A stretch of 64,000 bases of DNA from Theristus sp. LFF4_11 (taxonomy: Eukaryota > Nematoda > Chromadorea > Monhysterida > Xyalidae), in the NCBI GenBank assembly GCA_030248135.1, contig JASANC010005087.1, positions 62,001 through 126,000 on the forward strand. The letters are read 5' to 3'. The notes beneath the pieces are model-generated. The model was not told the DNA's origin. It saw only the letters and a program-made list of their open reading frames with translations, and did no database searches. The position numbers and the translations under genes are program-made. The first letter of the stretch is position 1. Each line of letters opens with the position of its first letter. This document shows, piece by piece, positions 54,201 to 64,000 of the stretch.

Positions 54201-56856
54201 AACAAACAATGTTTTAAGATACGGGTAAAGGGTTTCTGTGGTATCAAACAAATTGCTTCGCGAATAATAGCGTTCTTTCAATCCTCCACGCGGAAAAAAT
54301 TGCATGCACTGCATACGGCACTTGCAAATTTAAACAAAATGACTAAAACTGACTGACTGTATGTTTGTAAAGATGCAGTGCAGGATGCAGTGCAGTGCAC
54401 GATGTGCCTGACGCAATTTTCTTCCGTGTATCCAAGAAAAAATTGTGCCACACATTGCCGTAATTTTTAAAACAGCCGTCTCGGCTTCTGTGTCGCCGAA
54501 ATCCTGGAAGGACTGAACGCCCTGGCGAAACACGACAGCAACAAACAGCGAATGGTGAAACTTGGTGCGGTGCATCTGTACATGAAACTGATCGAGAAGC
54601 CGCACGATGATGAGGAGCTGATGTACGCCTGCAAGGGACTGTATGCGATGACGTTCATCGACGAGTGTGTGCTGATGCTCAGGCGCAAACAACCGAACTA
54701 TCAAGCCGGTCGGTCTTTCGAAAACGCACTGCCGCAAAAATAGTGAGCAGACGGTCGTCTGAACGAGCAGCCCTGATGAGCCTGAACGTGACTAAAGTCT
54801 TATGGTTTTTATTGAGAAAATGATGTTTTGCGGTGTTTTATCTGTTAATTGGGTTCGTTAGAAATAGCGAAAAGTAAACAGCAAATTATTCACATGATCA
54901 ACAATTACCGAACAATCCACCACTACACCCTAAACTAAGAAAACAAAAATAAAAACGCACATTCAGTGCTGAAAGCGATCGCAAATGACGACCGAAAGGA
55001 GCTCCGAACGCGACGAGCCGCTTCGGGCGTTCTGTTGAACGTTGAGAACAAACTGGACAACACCGGCGAGGCGTTGGCCGATGGCAACACGCCACACGTG
55101 ATGGTCAGCTACGACTGGGAGCACAAGGAGGTGCTTGTGTTTATGCTGATATGAAGTATGTTCGTTGTTGTTGCTGGGTGCCGTGCTGCTGCGGGACAAT
55201 GTTCCGTCGGTAGACGCAGTGCCTTCGCCACTTGGACTGGCCGGTCCCACTGGTCCCGCGCGACGACGTCGAGCGCTCGAATCGGGCACGGGCCTGTCAC
55301 TTCCGTCCGCGCAGAGTACAAAGCATGCAATGCTTTGAATCACAGCAAGAACAACGAATGGGTTTGGTTGGAATCACCCACTAGTGGCGAAATACGTTTC
55401 TTGCAACTCCTGATATTGTGCTGTCTTCTTTCGTGAACGCTGTGAAAAACTGCAACTGTAAAGAAAGTGTAGATTCTGGTCATTGTTCTGTCAACAGATC
55501 AACAGATCATTGTTACAGATCGCACGTAAAATCAACGCGAAACTCCGAGAGCTCGGCTATGCAACGTGGCTGGACAAGGACAAAATGAGTGCGTGTTCCA
55601 TCATGTGTATTGTATAATCTCTTGCAATCTAAAAAGAGAAAAAACATTATTTCCATTTTTCTCATTGTACATTTCCATATTTTTTCCAGAGGGATGCACA
55701 CTAGAAAGCATGTACGATGGAATCAATCAGGCCGCAGTCGTGTTGATGTGCTTCTCGGAGCGGTACTACTTGAGCAACAACTGTAGAATGGGTTGAGTGA
55801 ACATCAAATCATAATTGCAGTTCAAACAGATTCGATGGATTTTTACGCACAAACATGGTTTTTTACAGCATTTTACAGTTCTGAATACCAGCCGTTTTTT
55901 TCTGATCACCCTGTACAATTTGTACCGATGACAACGATGAATTTTTTCCTGATTATTCCAGTTTTACAAACGCCTGCGTGCAGCATGGCCGCGTATTTAC
56001 AGAGGCAAAGCAAGCCATACGCCTGCAGAAGCGCATTGTGCCCGTGCGAACCGAAGAGTACACGGCGACCAGCTGGCTGGCGATGATCTTGCAGGACATG
56101 CTCTGGGTGGACGTGCACGCCGTTGAGGAGGTCGACGGCAAGATCAACGATATCGTCGCACAGATCGGAGAGATGGCCAAACGCACCAATAGCCTCGCAT
56201 CGCCCGGGTTTACTGGCGACACAGCAGCAAGCAGTAATTCATCGACCACAAGTTCGTTCTGGAAATGTTGCCTGGAAATTTGCCAAAACATTGAAAAGGG
56301 TTTCCGCGAACACAGTCTGGGTGTCTCGTGCGATGTCCTTGTCCCGAAAACAAAAGTGCTCCAAAATGTCTAGTGTACTGTTGAAACCTTTGTTTTTCGG
56401 GCTAGCTGTTCACCAAATAACTCGTATGTATGCTGTTGTGTGACCGAGTAGCCCCGCTTAGCTGATTGGTTGAAATGGCGGAGAGAGATTGCGAGAGTTG
56501 TACAGAATTCAGCTGCTATTATTTGAGGCGGCTGTTTTGTTTCCAATTTCATTGGTCGATAGTATTAATTCGAAAAAGTCACAGGCCCACCGCCCGACCC
56601 TGGACCCCGAAACAAACCGGACGCGGGTACCGCATTGAGTGCCTGGTCAAAAGAGGACGTACAAAAATGGCTGGTGCAACACGACCTCGGTCACATCGGC
56701 GCGAAACTGAGCAGTTTTGACGGCCTCGCGCTCAGCGGGCTGCGTGACATGCACGCGAAATCGCCGCATTTATTCTACAAAAACGCGCAGCGCTACCTTG
56801 GCATCAATGATTTGGCCGTATTGTTGAAGTTGACGCAAAGCTGGCGATCGCTTTGA
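51294..56856 (+). CDS. ARM-TIR-SAM protein (complete first member of a tandem cluster)
   Basis: Twelve exons join in consistent phase to 682 aa: 51294-51387, 51818-52122, 52618-52719, 52952-53128, 53329-53377, 53731-53980, 54476-54708, 54967-55130, 55519-55588, 55690-55791, 56003-56233 and 56585-56856. Residues 1-70 are charged and low complexity. About 70-440 are all-helical and armadillo-like (KALAFFANQCW; GVLHNCLRRHRLPSKRR; LGAVHLYMKLIEKPHDDEEL). A TIR domain covers about 447-565 (HVMVSYDWEHKE, LRELGYATWLDKDKM, VLMCFSERYYLSNNCRMEAK). A SAM domain ends the protein (about 612-682, LSAWSKEDVQKWLVQHDLG). Glu516 in the NCRME segment sits where related TIR NADases have their catalytic Glu (inference). 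SARM1 has ARM-SAM-SAM-TIR, so the order here differs. The likely role is signalling or innate defence in the cytoplasm; substrate and trigger are unknown. Confidence 0.85.
52140..52340 (+). mobile_element. MITE family B, copy 5, in intron 2 of the ARM-TIR-SAM gene
   Basis: TGATCCGAGACTCAGTGCGC start (about 18 nt after the donor), GACGCGGGAATTCAAAATTG core and ACTCACTGAGTCGCAGAACC end. Confidence 0.8.
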
Positions 56857-58035
56857 GATGAAACAATCTAAGTTTCGCAGACATTCGTTGTGTAATCACG
56901 GTTTATATCAAAATTCTGCGCGAAACACTTGAACCTATCTCAACGTTGGTCAAATTCCTAGTCTGAGGATTTGTGCATGTGTACAGTATGTTTGTTTAAA
57001 CCTGTCAAGTTTTCCGCAGAACACAGCTTGCTGAGAAAACAAAGCACGAGATAGAAGTTCTACATTATGATGCACGCGATAACCAAACCCAATAATAATG
57101 TCAACCAAACCTGATATGTTCGTTCTTCTTGCTGTGATTCAAAGTTTCGCATATGCTCTGCATTCTGCAAAAAGTGACAGGCTGAAACAAACATACATTG
57201 TACTGTACATCTATGTGTGTTGTTATCTACACGGTCTTCTTCATGTCTGGGGTTTATATCCGATTTTCAAATGTGTATCCTGGTTGTGCCCACCATAATT
57301 TTTGAATTGTGGCCATTTTCGTCATTCACTTTGTCCATAAGTCTAGCCGAGAATCTAGTAGACGGATGTGTCCTAGAAATTTTATGGCTATTGTTATATT
57401 GCATACTGTTACTATGCACCTGATGTCTACGGCTGTTGTCAACGGGTATGGGGTTTTATCGATTTTCACTGTTATGATACCTTTATCACCAGTAGCATTT
57501 CCATCTGTATGCATGTATTTACAGTCTGTATATGACGCTCAATGCTTTCGTTCACATATCGGTGAAGCGAGGAGCAATGATACAGTAACTTTGCATGTGA
57601 TTGACGAACATTGAGATTTCTGATTTGATTCTGGATTGGATTGGAATCACATGTTTTTAAATGTGCAGTTAAGCTAGTTAGCTGCTGTTGAAATTGGAGT
57701 CACCTGATTGGTTCAATTATTGAATCAGTTTAACGTGTTGAAATAAACTGGAAATGCAGCCATAATATTTTGCGACATTTCATGCATCGTTTACCCGTTT
57801 ACCCTAACCTAAGTTTACCTAAAGTCAAGCCTTTTTGAAAAGTGAAAACTCTGTTTACCCGTTTATCCCAACCTAAATTTACCTAAAGTCAAGCAAGCCT
57901 TTTAAAAAAATGAAAACAAATAGCAACCACAAAAAGTGACGTACCCGTTTTGAGGAAAGCCACCATTCCTTTTACCCGTTTACCCTACTTCTAGCGCCTC
58001 TAACGGAACATATTCCGCTTCTGACGAACATTATC
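56857..58035. other. Gap between TIR cluster genes 1 and 2
   Basis: AATAAA near 57741 is a possible poly(A) signal for the upstream gene. Between 57786 and 57990 three irregular units of GTTTACCCGTTTACCCTAAC followed by CTAAAGTCAAGCCTTTTTGA resemble, in reverse, the TTAGGATTAGG/AAAGGCTT core of the foldback elements. No coding sequence recognised. Confidence 0.5.
57786..57990 (-). repeat. Degenerate TTTACCCGTTTACCC repeats related to the foldback core
   Basis: Three repeats of TTTACCCGTTTACCCTAACC plus TAAAGTCAAGCCTTTTTGA, each about 60-90 bp apart, directly upstream of TIR gene 2. The CAAGCCTTTTTGAAAAGTGAAAA part mirrors GCAAAGCCTTTTTGATAAGG of the shared foldback core. Confidence 0.55.
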
Positions 58036-60197
58036 ATGGGAAGCTCCAGCTCTTATATTCGCGACGCTAATCAGGAGCACAACAACTCTGGCGGCAATTC
58101 AGTGACGATTCGTCCCAGACCGGCACCCTCAAAAACCGAGCCAGACGGCGACAACAAACACAAGCGAGAGACAGAAATCAGAATTTCAGCGGACGATCAT
58201 AATGGAGAAAACAGTAATGACAGGAAGATCTCGCGGAGGGAAAAGAAAAATAATGAAAAACAAAACGATAAAGTGGAGGACAAAGAAAATGAGCATCATA
58301 AAACAGAGCAAAACGACAAAACCAAGGAGAAACAAACGAAGAAACCGCAACATGTTGTGATCAGCTACGATAACGATCATAAAGAGGTAGTGTGTGGAAA
58401 TTTTGTCGTTTTTAGTAATTCGAGATTTTTTTCGAAAAGTAATTGAATCAGTTTTGCATTTGTATAAATAAATAGCAGTGAAATTTAGATCGCTACCAGT
58501 ATTGAATCAAAGCTACGTGACAGGGGCTACGCGACATGGATGGATACCAAAGATGCAGGTGTGTGATGGTGAATATTATTGGTTTTCTGCTTCGACGGAT
58601 TTGTTATTGATTTGATTCCACCATTAGATGACGGCAGCTCATTTCAAACCGTGCCGAAAGCACGGATCAGAAGGCCAGGCCAGTAACACCTATTTTCATT
58701 CACTGATGTTGTTGTTGGGGATTTTAGGCCATGTTTTTAGCCTGGCCGAAACCAGAAAAAGCCGTGGCCGTTGAGTAGAGCGCCCATCGAGTTTTCTCTG
58801 TCATTGAGTGCCTATGCACCCCTCGGCGGAGCTCGATCCCCCGAACGCACAGACAAGACTTACGCGGTACCGCCAGAACATGATGGTAGGATATCTTGCA
58901 TCTGCAAACATTCTTCAGCCGAGTCCACTGTTGAAGAACTACACGATGCGATCGACAACGCAGCGGCCCTCGTTCTCTGCATCTCCGAGGCGTACCAGGG
59001 CAGTACGAACTGTCGTCTCGGTTCGCAAGAGATTTCAGTTTTATGTACAGTATGATCGAATAAATAAGGCACTCCTGGTATTCTCCATCAAGGCGGGATT
59101 AGTTGCAGACTAGGACTTGTCTTTTTCAAAAATGCGAAGATAATTCCCACTATGCACAATGAACGAACAGAATAGCACGAATAATCAGTTAGTTTAAGAA
59201 GACGCGTCAAATTTGACACACAATTGCGTTTCTGAACGTCTTTAGTTTTATTCAAATTTCGCGCGCTTCTTTCACCCTGAAAAAAACTGCCATGTTTACT
59301 CGGCCATTCCATATTATCAATTTTTTGGGGTTCTGCGACTCAGTGCGTGTGTAGACGGAGAATGGAATCTAGTTTCAATTTTTTTGCGGCAATTCAAAAT
59401 AACCTGAGTCACTCGGCCCTAATTAGAGGATCGGATTACTGTCAATTTTGATTTCGCGCGTCATGCATGAAACTGTTTACCTGTTTACGCGCATTGAGTC
59501 TCGCGACCGGAATAAAAGATAAATTCAGTAAAATTCTGATTATTTTTAAATTCATAATACGGTATGGCCAATTAAACATGGCAGCTTTTTTCAGGGTTCA
59601 AGGAGCGCGCGAAATTTGAATGAAAGAAAAAAGACGTTCAGAAACCACATTGTGTGCCAAATTTGACTCGTTTTTTTTAACTAATGGATTATCCGCGCTA
59701 TTCTGTGCATTCTTTCTCCCTTGCACACATGATTGGAATTATGTTGGCACTTTTGAAAAAAACAACTCCTAGTCTGCGACTGATCCCGCCTTGATGGACT
59801 GCTTCATTTATTCGGCCGTACTGTATGTATTTTTTAATTACGGTATTACATTAGTTAAATTTATATTGTTTTAATACAAATTTCATTTTTAAATTTGAAT
59901 TTTCTTTCAACTACGATAATAGTTGAAAACAGTATTGAATATTTTAGTATTATAATGTTTCAATATTTTTTATTTAAAAAATGAATTGATCGTATGTCTT
60001 TTCCAGAAGCAGAATACGCGTTTCAACTGGCGAAAGAATTCGTTGTTGTCCGAGCAGAGGCGTATAACGCGACCGGATGGCTGTCAATGATCGTCGGCAC
60101 CCACGAAAGCATCGACGTGCACGACGCTGACCAGCTGGACGGCAACATTGAGAAGATCGTGGAGAAGCTTGGTGATAAAGGGAAAATCTCGTCATGA
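58036..60197 (+). CDS. TIR-only protein with myristoylation-type N terminus (second cluster member)
   Basis: Four exons join to 237 aa: 58036-58386, 58489-58558, 58919-59020 and 60007-60197. The first 105 residues start MGSSSSYIRD (Gly2 and Ser6 fit the N-myristoylation pattern) and continue as a very charged Lys/Glu/Asn linker. The TIR domain fills the rest: HVVISYDNDHKE, LRDRGYATWMDTKDA, LVLCISEAYQGSTNCRLEAE, FVVVRAEAYNATGWLSMIVG, and a C-terminal helix ending GDKGKISS. Exons 2 and 3 have the same lengths (70 and 102 nt) and phases as TIR exons 9 and 10 of the gene upstream, so it derives from a duplicate that has no ARM or SAM parts. The conserved Glu after NCRL is kept. Membrane attachment is an inference from the N terminus. 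Confidence 0.85.
58722..58866 (-). mobile_element. tRNA-derived SINE, uninterrupted copy, in intron 2 of TIR gene 2
   Basis: Minus strand: a tRNA-like head with B box GGATCGAGCTCC and a possible A box TGGCGGTACCGCGT (near 58862-58876), followed by GCACTCAATGACAGAG and a body ending GGCTAAAAACATGGCCTAAAAT. It serves as the empty-site reference for the SINE split at 4126/12970. It ends about 50 bp before exon 3. Confidence 0.75.
59048..59311 (+). mobile_element. TA-flanked MITE family D, copy 2 (TIR gene 2 intron 3)
   Basis: CAGTATGATCGAATAAATAA start, CATCAAGGCGGGATTAGTTG core, CATGTTTACTCGGCCATTCC end; TA on both sides. It starts only 27 nt after the intron donor. Confidence 0.85.
59325..59525 (-). 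mobile_element. MITE family B, copy 6 (TIR gene 2 intron 3)
   Basis: Reverse orientation: GGGGTTCTGCGACTCAGTGC start, TTTTGATTTCGCGCGTCATG core, GCGCATTGAGTCTCGCGACC end. Confidence 0.8.
59560..59823 (-). mobile_element. TA-flanked MITE family D, copy 3 (TIR gene 2 intron 3)
   Basis: CGGTATGGCCAATTAAACAT start and TTATTCGGCCGTACTG end; TA at both sides; reverse orientation relative to copy 2. Intron 3 therefore holds three MITEs in a row. Confidence 0.9.
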
Positions 60198-60225
60198 GTG
60201 TGCTTTGAACTGCAGACACGCGGTG

Positions 60226-60347
60226 ATCTCTTTTTTATTGTTTCAGCGAATCCGCTCATTGGTTGTGATTACGGTATGCATGCTTTCTGTGCAAACCAAA
60301 CTCTGCCCCCACAGCAACGCCTTCACAGAAAGCATGTGGTTGCAGAC
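60226..60347. repeat. GCATGC palindromic MITE family F, copy 3
   Basis: ATTGGTTGTGATTACGGTATGCATGCTTTCTG..CAGAAAGCATGTGG inverted arms around a CCCCCACAGCAACGCC centre. Located just after the stop codon of TIR gene 2. Confidence 0.55.
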
Positions 60348-60510
60348 GTGAAAGAAAACTAGTTTCAAATCTTTATGTTGCAACTCAAAATCGGCTCTAT
60401 TTAGTGACTCGAATCACTCTCCCAATTTTGAATTCCCGCGTCATACATGAAACTGTTTACCTATGTATCTAGGCGCGCATTGAATCTCGGTACCAAAATA
60501 AAAGATCATA
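60347..60510 (-). mobile_element. MITE family B, copy 7, downstream of TIR gene 2
   Basis: Reverse orientation (CTAGTTTCAAATCTTTATGT, TTTTGAATTCCCGCGTCATA, GCGCGCATTGAATCTCGGTA). Its end supplies AATAAA at 60497-60502, 300 nt past the stop codon, which could act as the poly(A) signal of TIR gene 2. Confidence 0.8.
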
Positions 60511-60555
60511 CTACTGTAGCTTGCCCTTTCTGCAGTTTTGTACATAGACCATGTG

Positions 60556-60832
60556 CGGTATGGCCGATTAAACATGGCAGCTTTTTTCAGGGTTTAAGGA
60601 GCGCGCGAATTTTGAATGGCAGAAAAAAGACGTTCAAAAACCAAATTATGTGCCAAATTTGACGCGGTTTTTCAAACTAACAGATTATTCGCACTATTTT
60701 CTGTTCATTCTTTTTCCGTTGCACACATGATTTGGAATTATGTTTGCATTTTTGAAAAATACAGCTCCTAGTCTGCGACTGATCCCGCCTTGATGGACTG
60801 CCTCATTTATTCGGCCATACTGTAGATAGATG
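60556..60832 (-). mobile_element. MITE family D, copy 4
   Basis: CGGTATGGCCGATTAAACAT start, CTCCTAGTCTGCGACTGATC core, TTATTCGGCCATACTG end; TA follows, TG precedes. It lies between TIR gene 2 and gene 3. Confidence 0.9.
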
Positions 60833-61386
60833 ACTGGTGTTTTCAAAAATCAAAGCCGTCGATTTTCAGTTTTCATTTTATAATTTTCCATTATCTCATG
60901 TGCCTGTGCCGTGTCACTATCAACCCACTCAGTCTGACCACAAACTTTATGTGCACTCTCAATGACATGAAACGGATCATACATCAGTTGGTGTGGTATC
61001 CGATGGTTACTAAAAGCATTAAAGCATGATCAATAGCAGAGCCTTTCGTTGTCAAGCAGTGGTGCTGCCGCTGGCTGATCACTGATACAAGCAAAAAAAT
61101 CAATTAATTCGATGCTTATACATATGAGTAACGGTGTGTTGTTTCACTGTGTTTTTGGACAAAACAAGTTTTTTAATGAAAAAAATCAATGTCTTCCCTG
61201 GTCACATTATATTTTCTAAACTTCAAAAGCTAAGCAGCCTTTCTATTTTCACTATGACAACTCAATTGGTGTAATAGGTAATAATCGATATCCACGGTGG
61301 AAACTTTGTTTGTTGCAGTTTTCAAAAAAAGTACCATAGTTCAAAAACCACTGAAACGAACAATCCAAACTTTTCGTAATTCGGAA

Positions 61387-64000
61387 ATGGGCAACGGCAG
61401 CAGCATCAACGATGCCTCGATGTCGCCACACCAGTCGAGCGACAAGAAGAGCTCAAGTCGACAGATCAGGCCGGAGTCGAAGACGAAAAGGAAGAAGACC
61501 GTGCAAGGAAAGAGACCGTTCAACATTCCGGTGGACGCGTGTCGGCCAACGCTTCGCTTTGATGAGCCAGTGAAACGGATTGTGCCGAAAGGTGCGAAAC
61601 TTGAGTGCATTTGGATGGAGAGCACCTATTGCTGATTGTTTAGCATTTATTTTGAACATTAGTATGCATTGGTTGGTCGTTCGTAGCTTTAGCTTGATAA
61701 AGTCTGCACTGGTGAAAAGAAAGTCTGTACAGAAGAAGATGTGCATGCCACGTCTCCCCCAGCTCTCTGATCTGGACAACATCACAACCAATAGCTTCGT
61801 CTGCAAATTCAAAAAGCCACCAATCAGCGATTACGCAGAAATTAAGTTACACCCGCATTTTTCAGGTACCCCGCGCGAGGACAACCGCCCGCCAACCGGT
61901 GACGCCACTGAGCAAACTGCGTTCCTGATGCAGCTCGACTCGGAGGCGTACTCGCTGGTGGAGGCCAAGGCAATCGCTGAGAAAGTGATGCTCGCGTTGA
62001 AAACACTGAAAACCGGCAACTCACAGGCTGCTGTGCGCGGGCTGACGTTCATGAACGACTTTTGTGAGGTAACGAGTGCTTGAGCAGTTTCTTGTGCAAA
62101 GAGAATGTGCGTGCCTGCGTGCAAGAGTGCGTGCAAGAGTGCGTGCGTGCGTGCGTGCGTGAGAATGTCTGAATTTTGCGTTGGTTGAAAACACAGTGCT
62201 ACTCACTGATCGTTCAAGGTTTACGAGCAACGCATCGAATGGGTGCAAACAGCGATGAGCGTTGATTACGTGCCGATCGTGGCACAACTTTGGCCGCTTT
62301 TTACAAAACCGGATTTCCTGGTTCGTTTTTTGTTTTCCATTTCAAAACCTATTCCTTTATAGTTTGTAAAATATAAAAATATAAAAATGTATAAACTTTA
62401 TAAAACGAAATACGGTAGTTTGATTGATTTTAATTGAAACCAAACATGAGTTGTTTTCTTTTTTTGTGCAAGTTCACATAAAGTATTCTCCAGTGAACTG
62501 TCCGACACACATTTCTGATGATATCCAACACAGCGAAACAAAACAGTGACGAGAATTTGAGTTTCTTTGTGGTTCAAGATTTGTATGTTGCGAGAATTAT
62601 AGTTTGAGAATATATGTTCATTGTCAAAAGAGTTACAATGCTGGACATATGCACAGAGAGCAACCAAATACTGTCTGCCATTTTTGCCTAACTCCTAAAA
62701 TTCCAATGTTCGCGCCTCAAACCCCAAAATTCTTAGTGTTCCACTTGCGCCTGTTTTTGATTTGAAAAAATAAACAACTCTGGAACTCAGCAACTTGCAG
62801 GGCGTCGGAGTGGCCGGTTGGACAGAACGCGACGCGAACCACCAGTGCTACAAGAAGATCTGGCTGTTCCTGTGGAACGCCACCGACTGCAGTAATCTGT
62901 GCTGCGAGCAGGTGGAGAAATGCGCACTGTTGGAAGTGGCACTCGCGCATTTGACCCGTGCCGACATGAAGCCTGAGGTGTGTCAATTGTGCATTCTGCA
63001 TTGGCAGGGGCGAGAGACCGTGTACACTTTGGTCCATGGCACACACGCCACACACACGCAAATAATCAAACACACTGGCAAAACACGGCCGTCAATGGAA
63101 TACGGCTGTGCGTTTCTTTGTTTGTTTGTGGTAGCGGAGGTGCAAGTGATGGATTGAGAGAGTCCACAATTTAACATTACAGTTGAACTCTAAAACATGA
63201 GGCTTGTCAGCAAGTCTGTTGGTTTGTCATGTGATGCATGCGTTCTGTGCCGGACGTTGCTGTGGAGGTGCAGTCTGTCCGGCACTGAAAGTATGCATGC
63301 GTGATCACCAACCCAGCAGCTGATAGCGTCTACGTACATTGTAAGTTCGACTCCATGGAGCACATGATGTTTGTGTGGTCAGAAAGTTGGAATTGGTTGG
63401 TATGTCTTTTTTGTGTGGCTAATTCCCATACGGAAAACTGACTTCGTGTTTTTTTTCAGTCGTTCGCTGCCACTGGTGATGAGCTACATTTTCAAGTTGC
63501 AATGTCCGCCACAGGTAGACAGACAACCCGTTTTTGAAAACACCAGACAATTGAATGAAGTGATCGCGGAGTTGAACTGCTGTTGAAGGGGGTTATAATT
63601 GATATAATCTCCAAAGGGGTTATTCCGTTTTCTGCATTGTGATCGACTAAAACTACTAAACGCACATTGAAAGTCGGCTCCGCATGCGCATGGCGGTGTC
63701 CGCACCATGCACCACTCACCACCCCAAATGGTGCAGAAAAAAAGGCGCACATGAAAACCACCAAAAAACCGGCCATCCGCCTTGCGCACTCAGGCGTTCT
63801 GCACAATTGTCTCCGGCGTCATCGGATCCCGTCGAAACGTCGCCTTCGAGAGGCGGGCCTGATCGCGGCCATGAATCGCTATCTGAAATGCGACGTTCCA
63901 CTGATACGAATCGTTGCCTCGATGATTCTCGCGTACAGCATCGAGGAGAGCGAGATGAACATCATCGACAGCAAGGTCGGCTGGTTGTATGGTCGTGAGC
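61387..64000 (+). CDS. ARM-repeat paralogue, third cluster member (partial, runs off the window)
   Basis: Exons 61387-61591, 61866-62068, 62219-62320, 62801-62977, 63460-63514 and 63794 to at least 63975 join in phase. The start was chosen at MGNGSS (Gly2, Ser6: myristoylation-type) rather than the in-frame ATG at 61297, because TIR gene 2 also begins MGSSSS. A basic Ser-rich segment leads into armadillo-like helices that align with gene 1: VYEQRIEWVQTAMSVDYVPI, GVAGWTERDANHQCYKKIWL, LWNATDCSNLCCEQVEKC and GVLHNCLRRHRIPSKRRLRE. Exons of 102 and 177 nt are the same length as in gene 1. The window ends before any TIR or SAM exon, so whether it keeps them is unknown. A GTGC microsatellite lies in intron 2. 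Confidence 0.8.
62107..62162 (+). repeat. GTGC microsatellite
   Basis: Tandem GTGC/GCGT units (GAGTGCGTGCAAGAGTGCGT then GCGTGCGTGCGT) inside intron 2 of TIR cluster gene 3. Confidence 0.85.
63215..63318. repeat. GCATGC palindromic MITE family F, copy 4
   Basis: TTGGTTTGTCATGTGATGCATGC at the left; GCATGCGTGATCACCAA at the right (reverse complement). The centre includes GACGTTGCTGTGGAGGTGC. Lies in intron 4 of TIR cluster gene 3. Confidence 0.65.

Overview
The window is eukaryotic nuclear DNA from an animal, not bacterial or viral. Exons are short and GC-richer, and are split by AT-rich GT-AG introns whose splice phases can be followed across several genes. The proteins are metazoan: a rhodopsin-class GPCR, a Golgi beta-1,3-galactosyltransferase, an ERdj4/DNAJB9-type co-chaperone and a tandem family of armadillo/TIR/SAM proteins. 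TIR proteins of this kind suggest an invertebrate (lophotrochozoan, cnidarian, cephalochordate and similar animals carry such families), but I cannot name the species or phylum. All well-supported genes are on the + strand.

Layout. 1-3655: intergenic with two hairpin elements and one doubtful coding-like stretch. 3656-17293: one GPCR gene. Its first intron is swollen by an 8.8 kb TTAA-flanked foldback transposon that sits inside a tRNA-derived SINE and itself carries a second 4.7 kb TTAA foldback full of 185-bp repeats. 18130-20797: a seven-exon beta-1,3-galactosyltransferase. 22356-31254: a promoter and a gene for a secreted Cys-rich protein whose introns hold satellite-armed foldback elements and a second copy of the 185-bp repeat foldback. 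32792-34290: an unrecognised acidic, low-complexity protein with an RFxV motif and a poly(A) signal. 34.3-43.7 kb: almost pure transposon territory (hAT elements with 8-bp target duplications, poly-G/C elements, a CGATCGCGGCC foldback, MITEs). 43814-49086: the DNAJB9 homologue. 51294-64000: a head-to-tail array of three related genes. The first is complete (ARM-TIR-SAM, 682 aa), the second is TIR-only with a myristoylation-type N terminus (237 aa), and the third is a partial ARM gene running off the window end.

The tandem TIR genes share exon lengths and phases (for example 102/177 nt ARM exons and 70/102 nt TIR exons), so they arose by duplication. The TIR domains keep the conserved Asn-Cys-Arg-x-Glu segment, so NAD-consuming activity is possible but not shown. 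DNAJB9 acts in the ER lumen and the galactosyltransferase in the Golgi; nothing in the sequence ties them functionally to the TIR cluster.

The other main theme is mobile DNA. At least eight non-coding element families are recognisable, many confirmed by target-site duplications visible in the sequence (TTAA, TA, 8-bp hAT-type, 8-9 bp foldback-type). Several are nested, and many lie in introns close to splice sites. Exon models were assembled by eye from splice signals, reading phase and protein family conservation, so boundaries may be off by a few bases.
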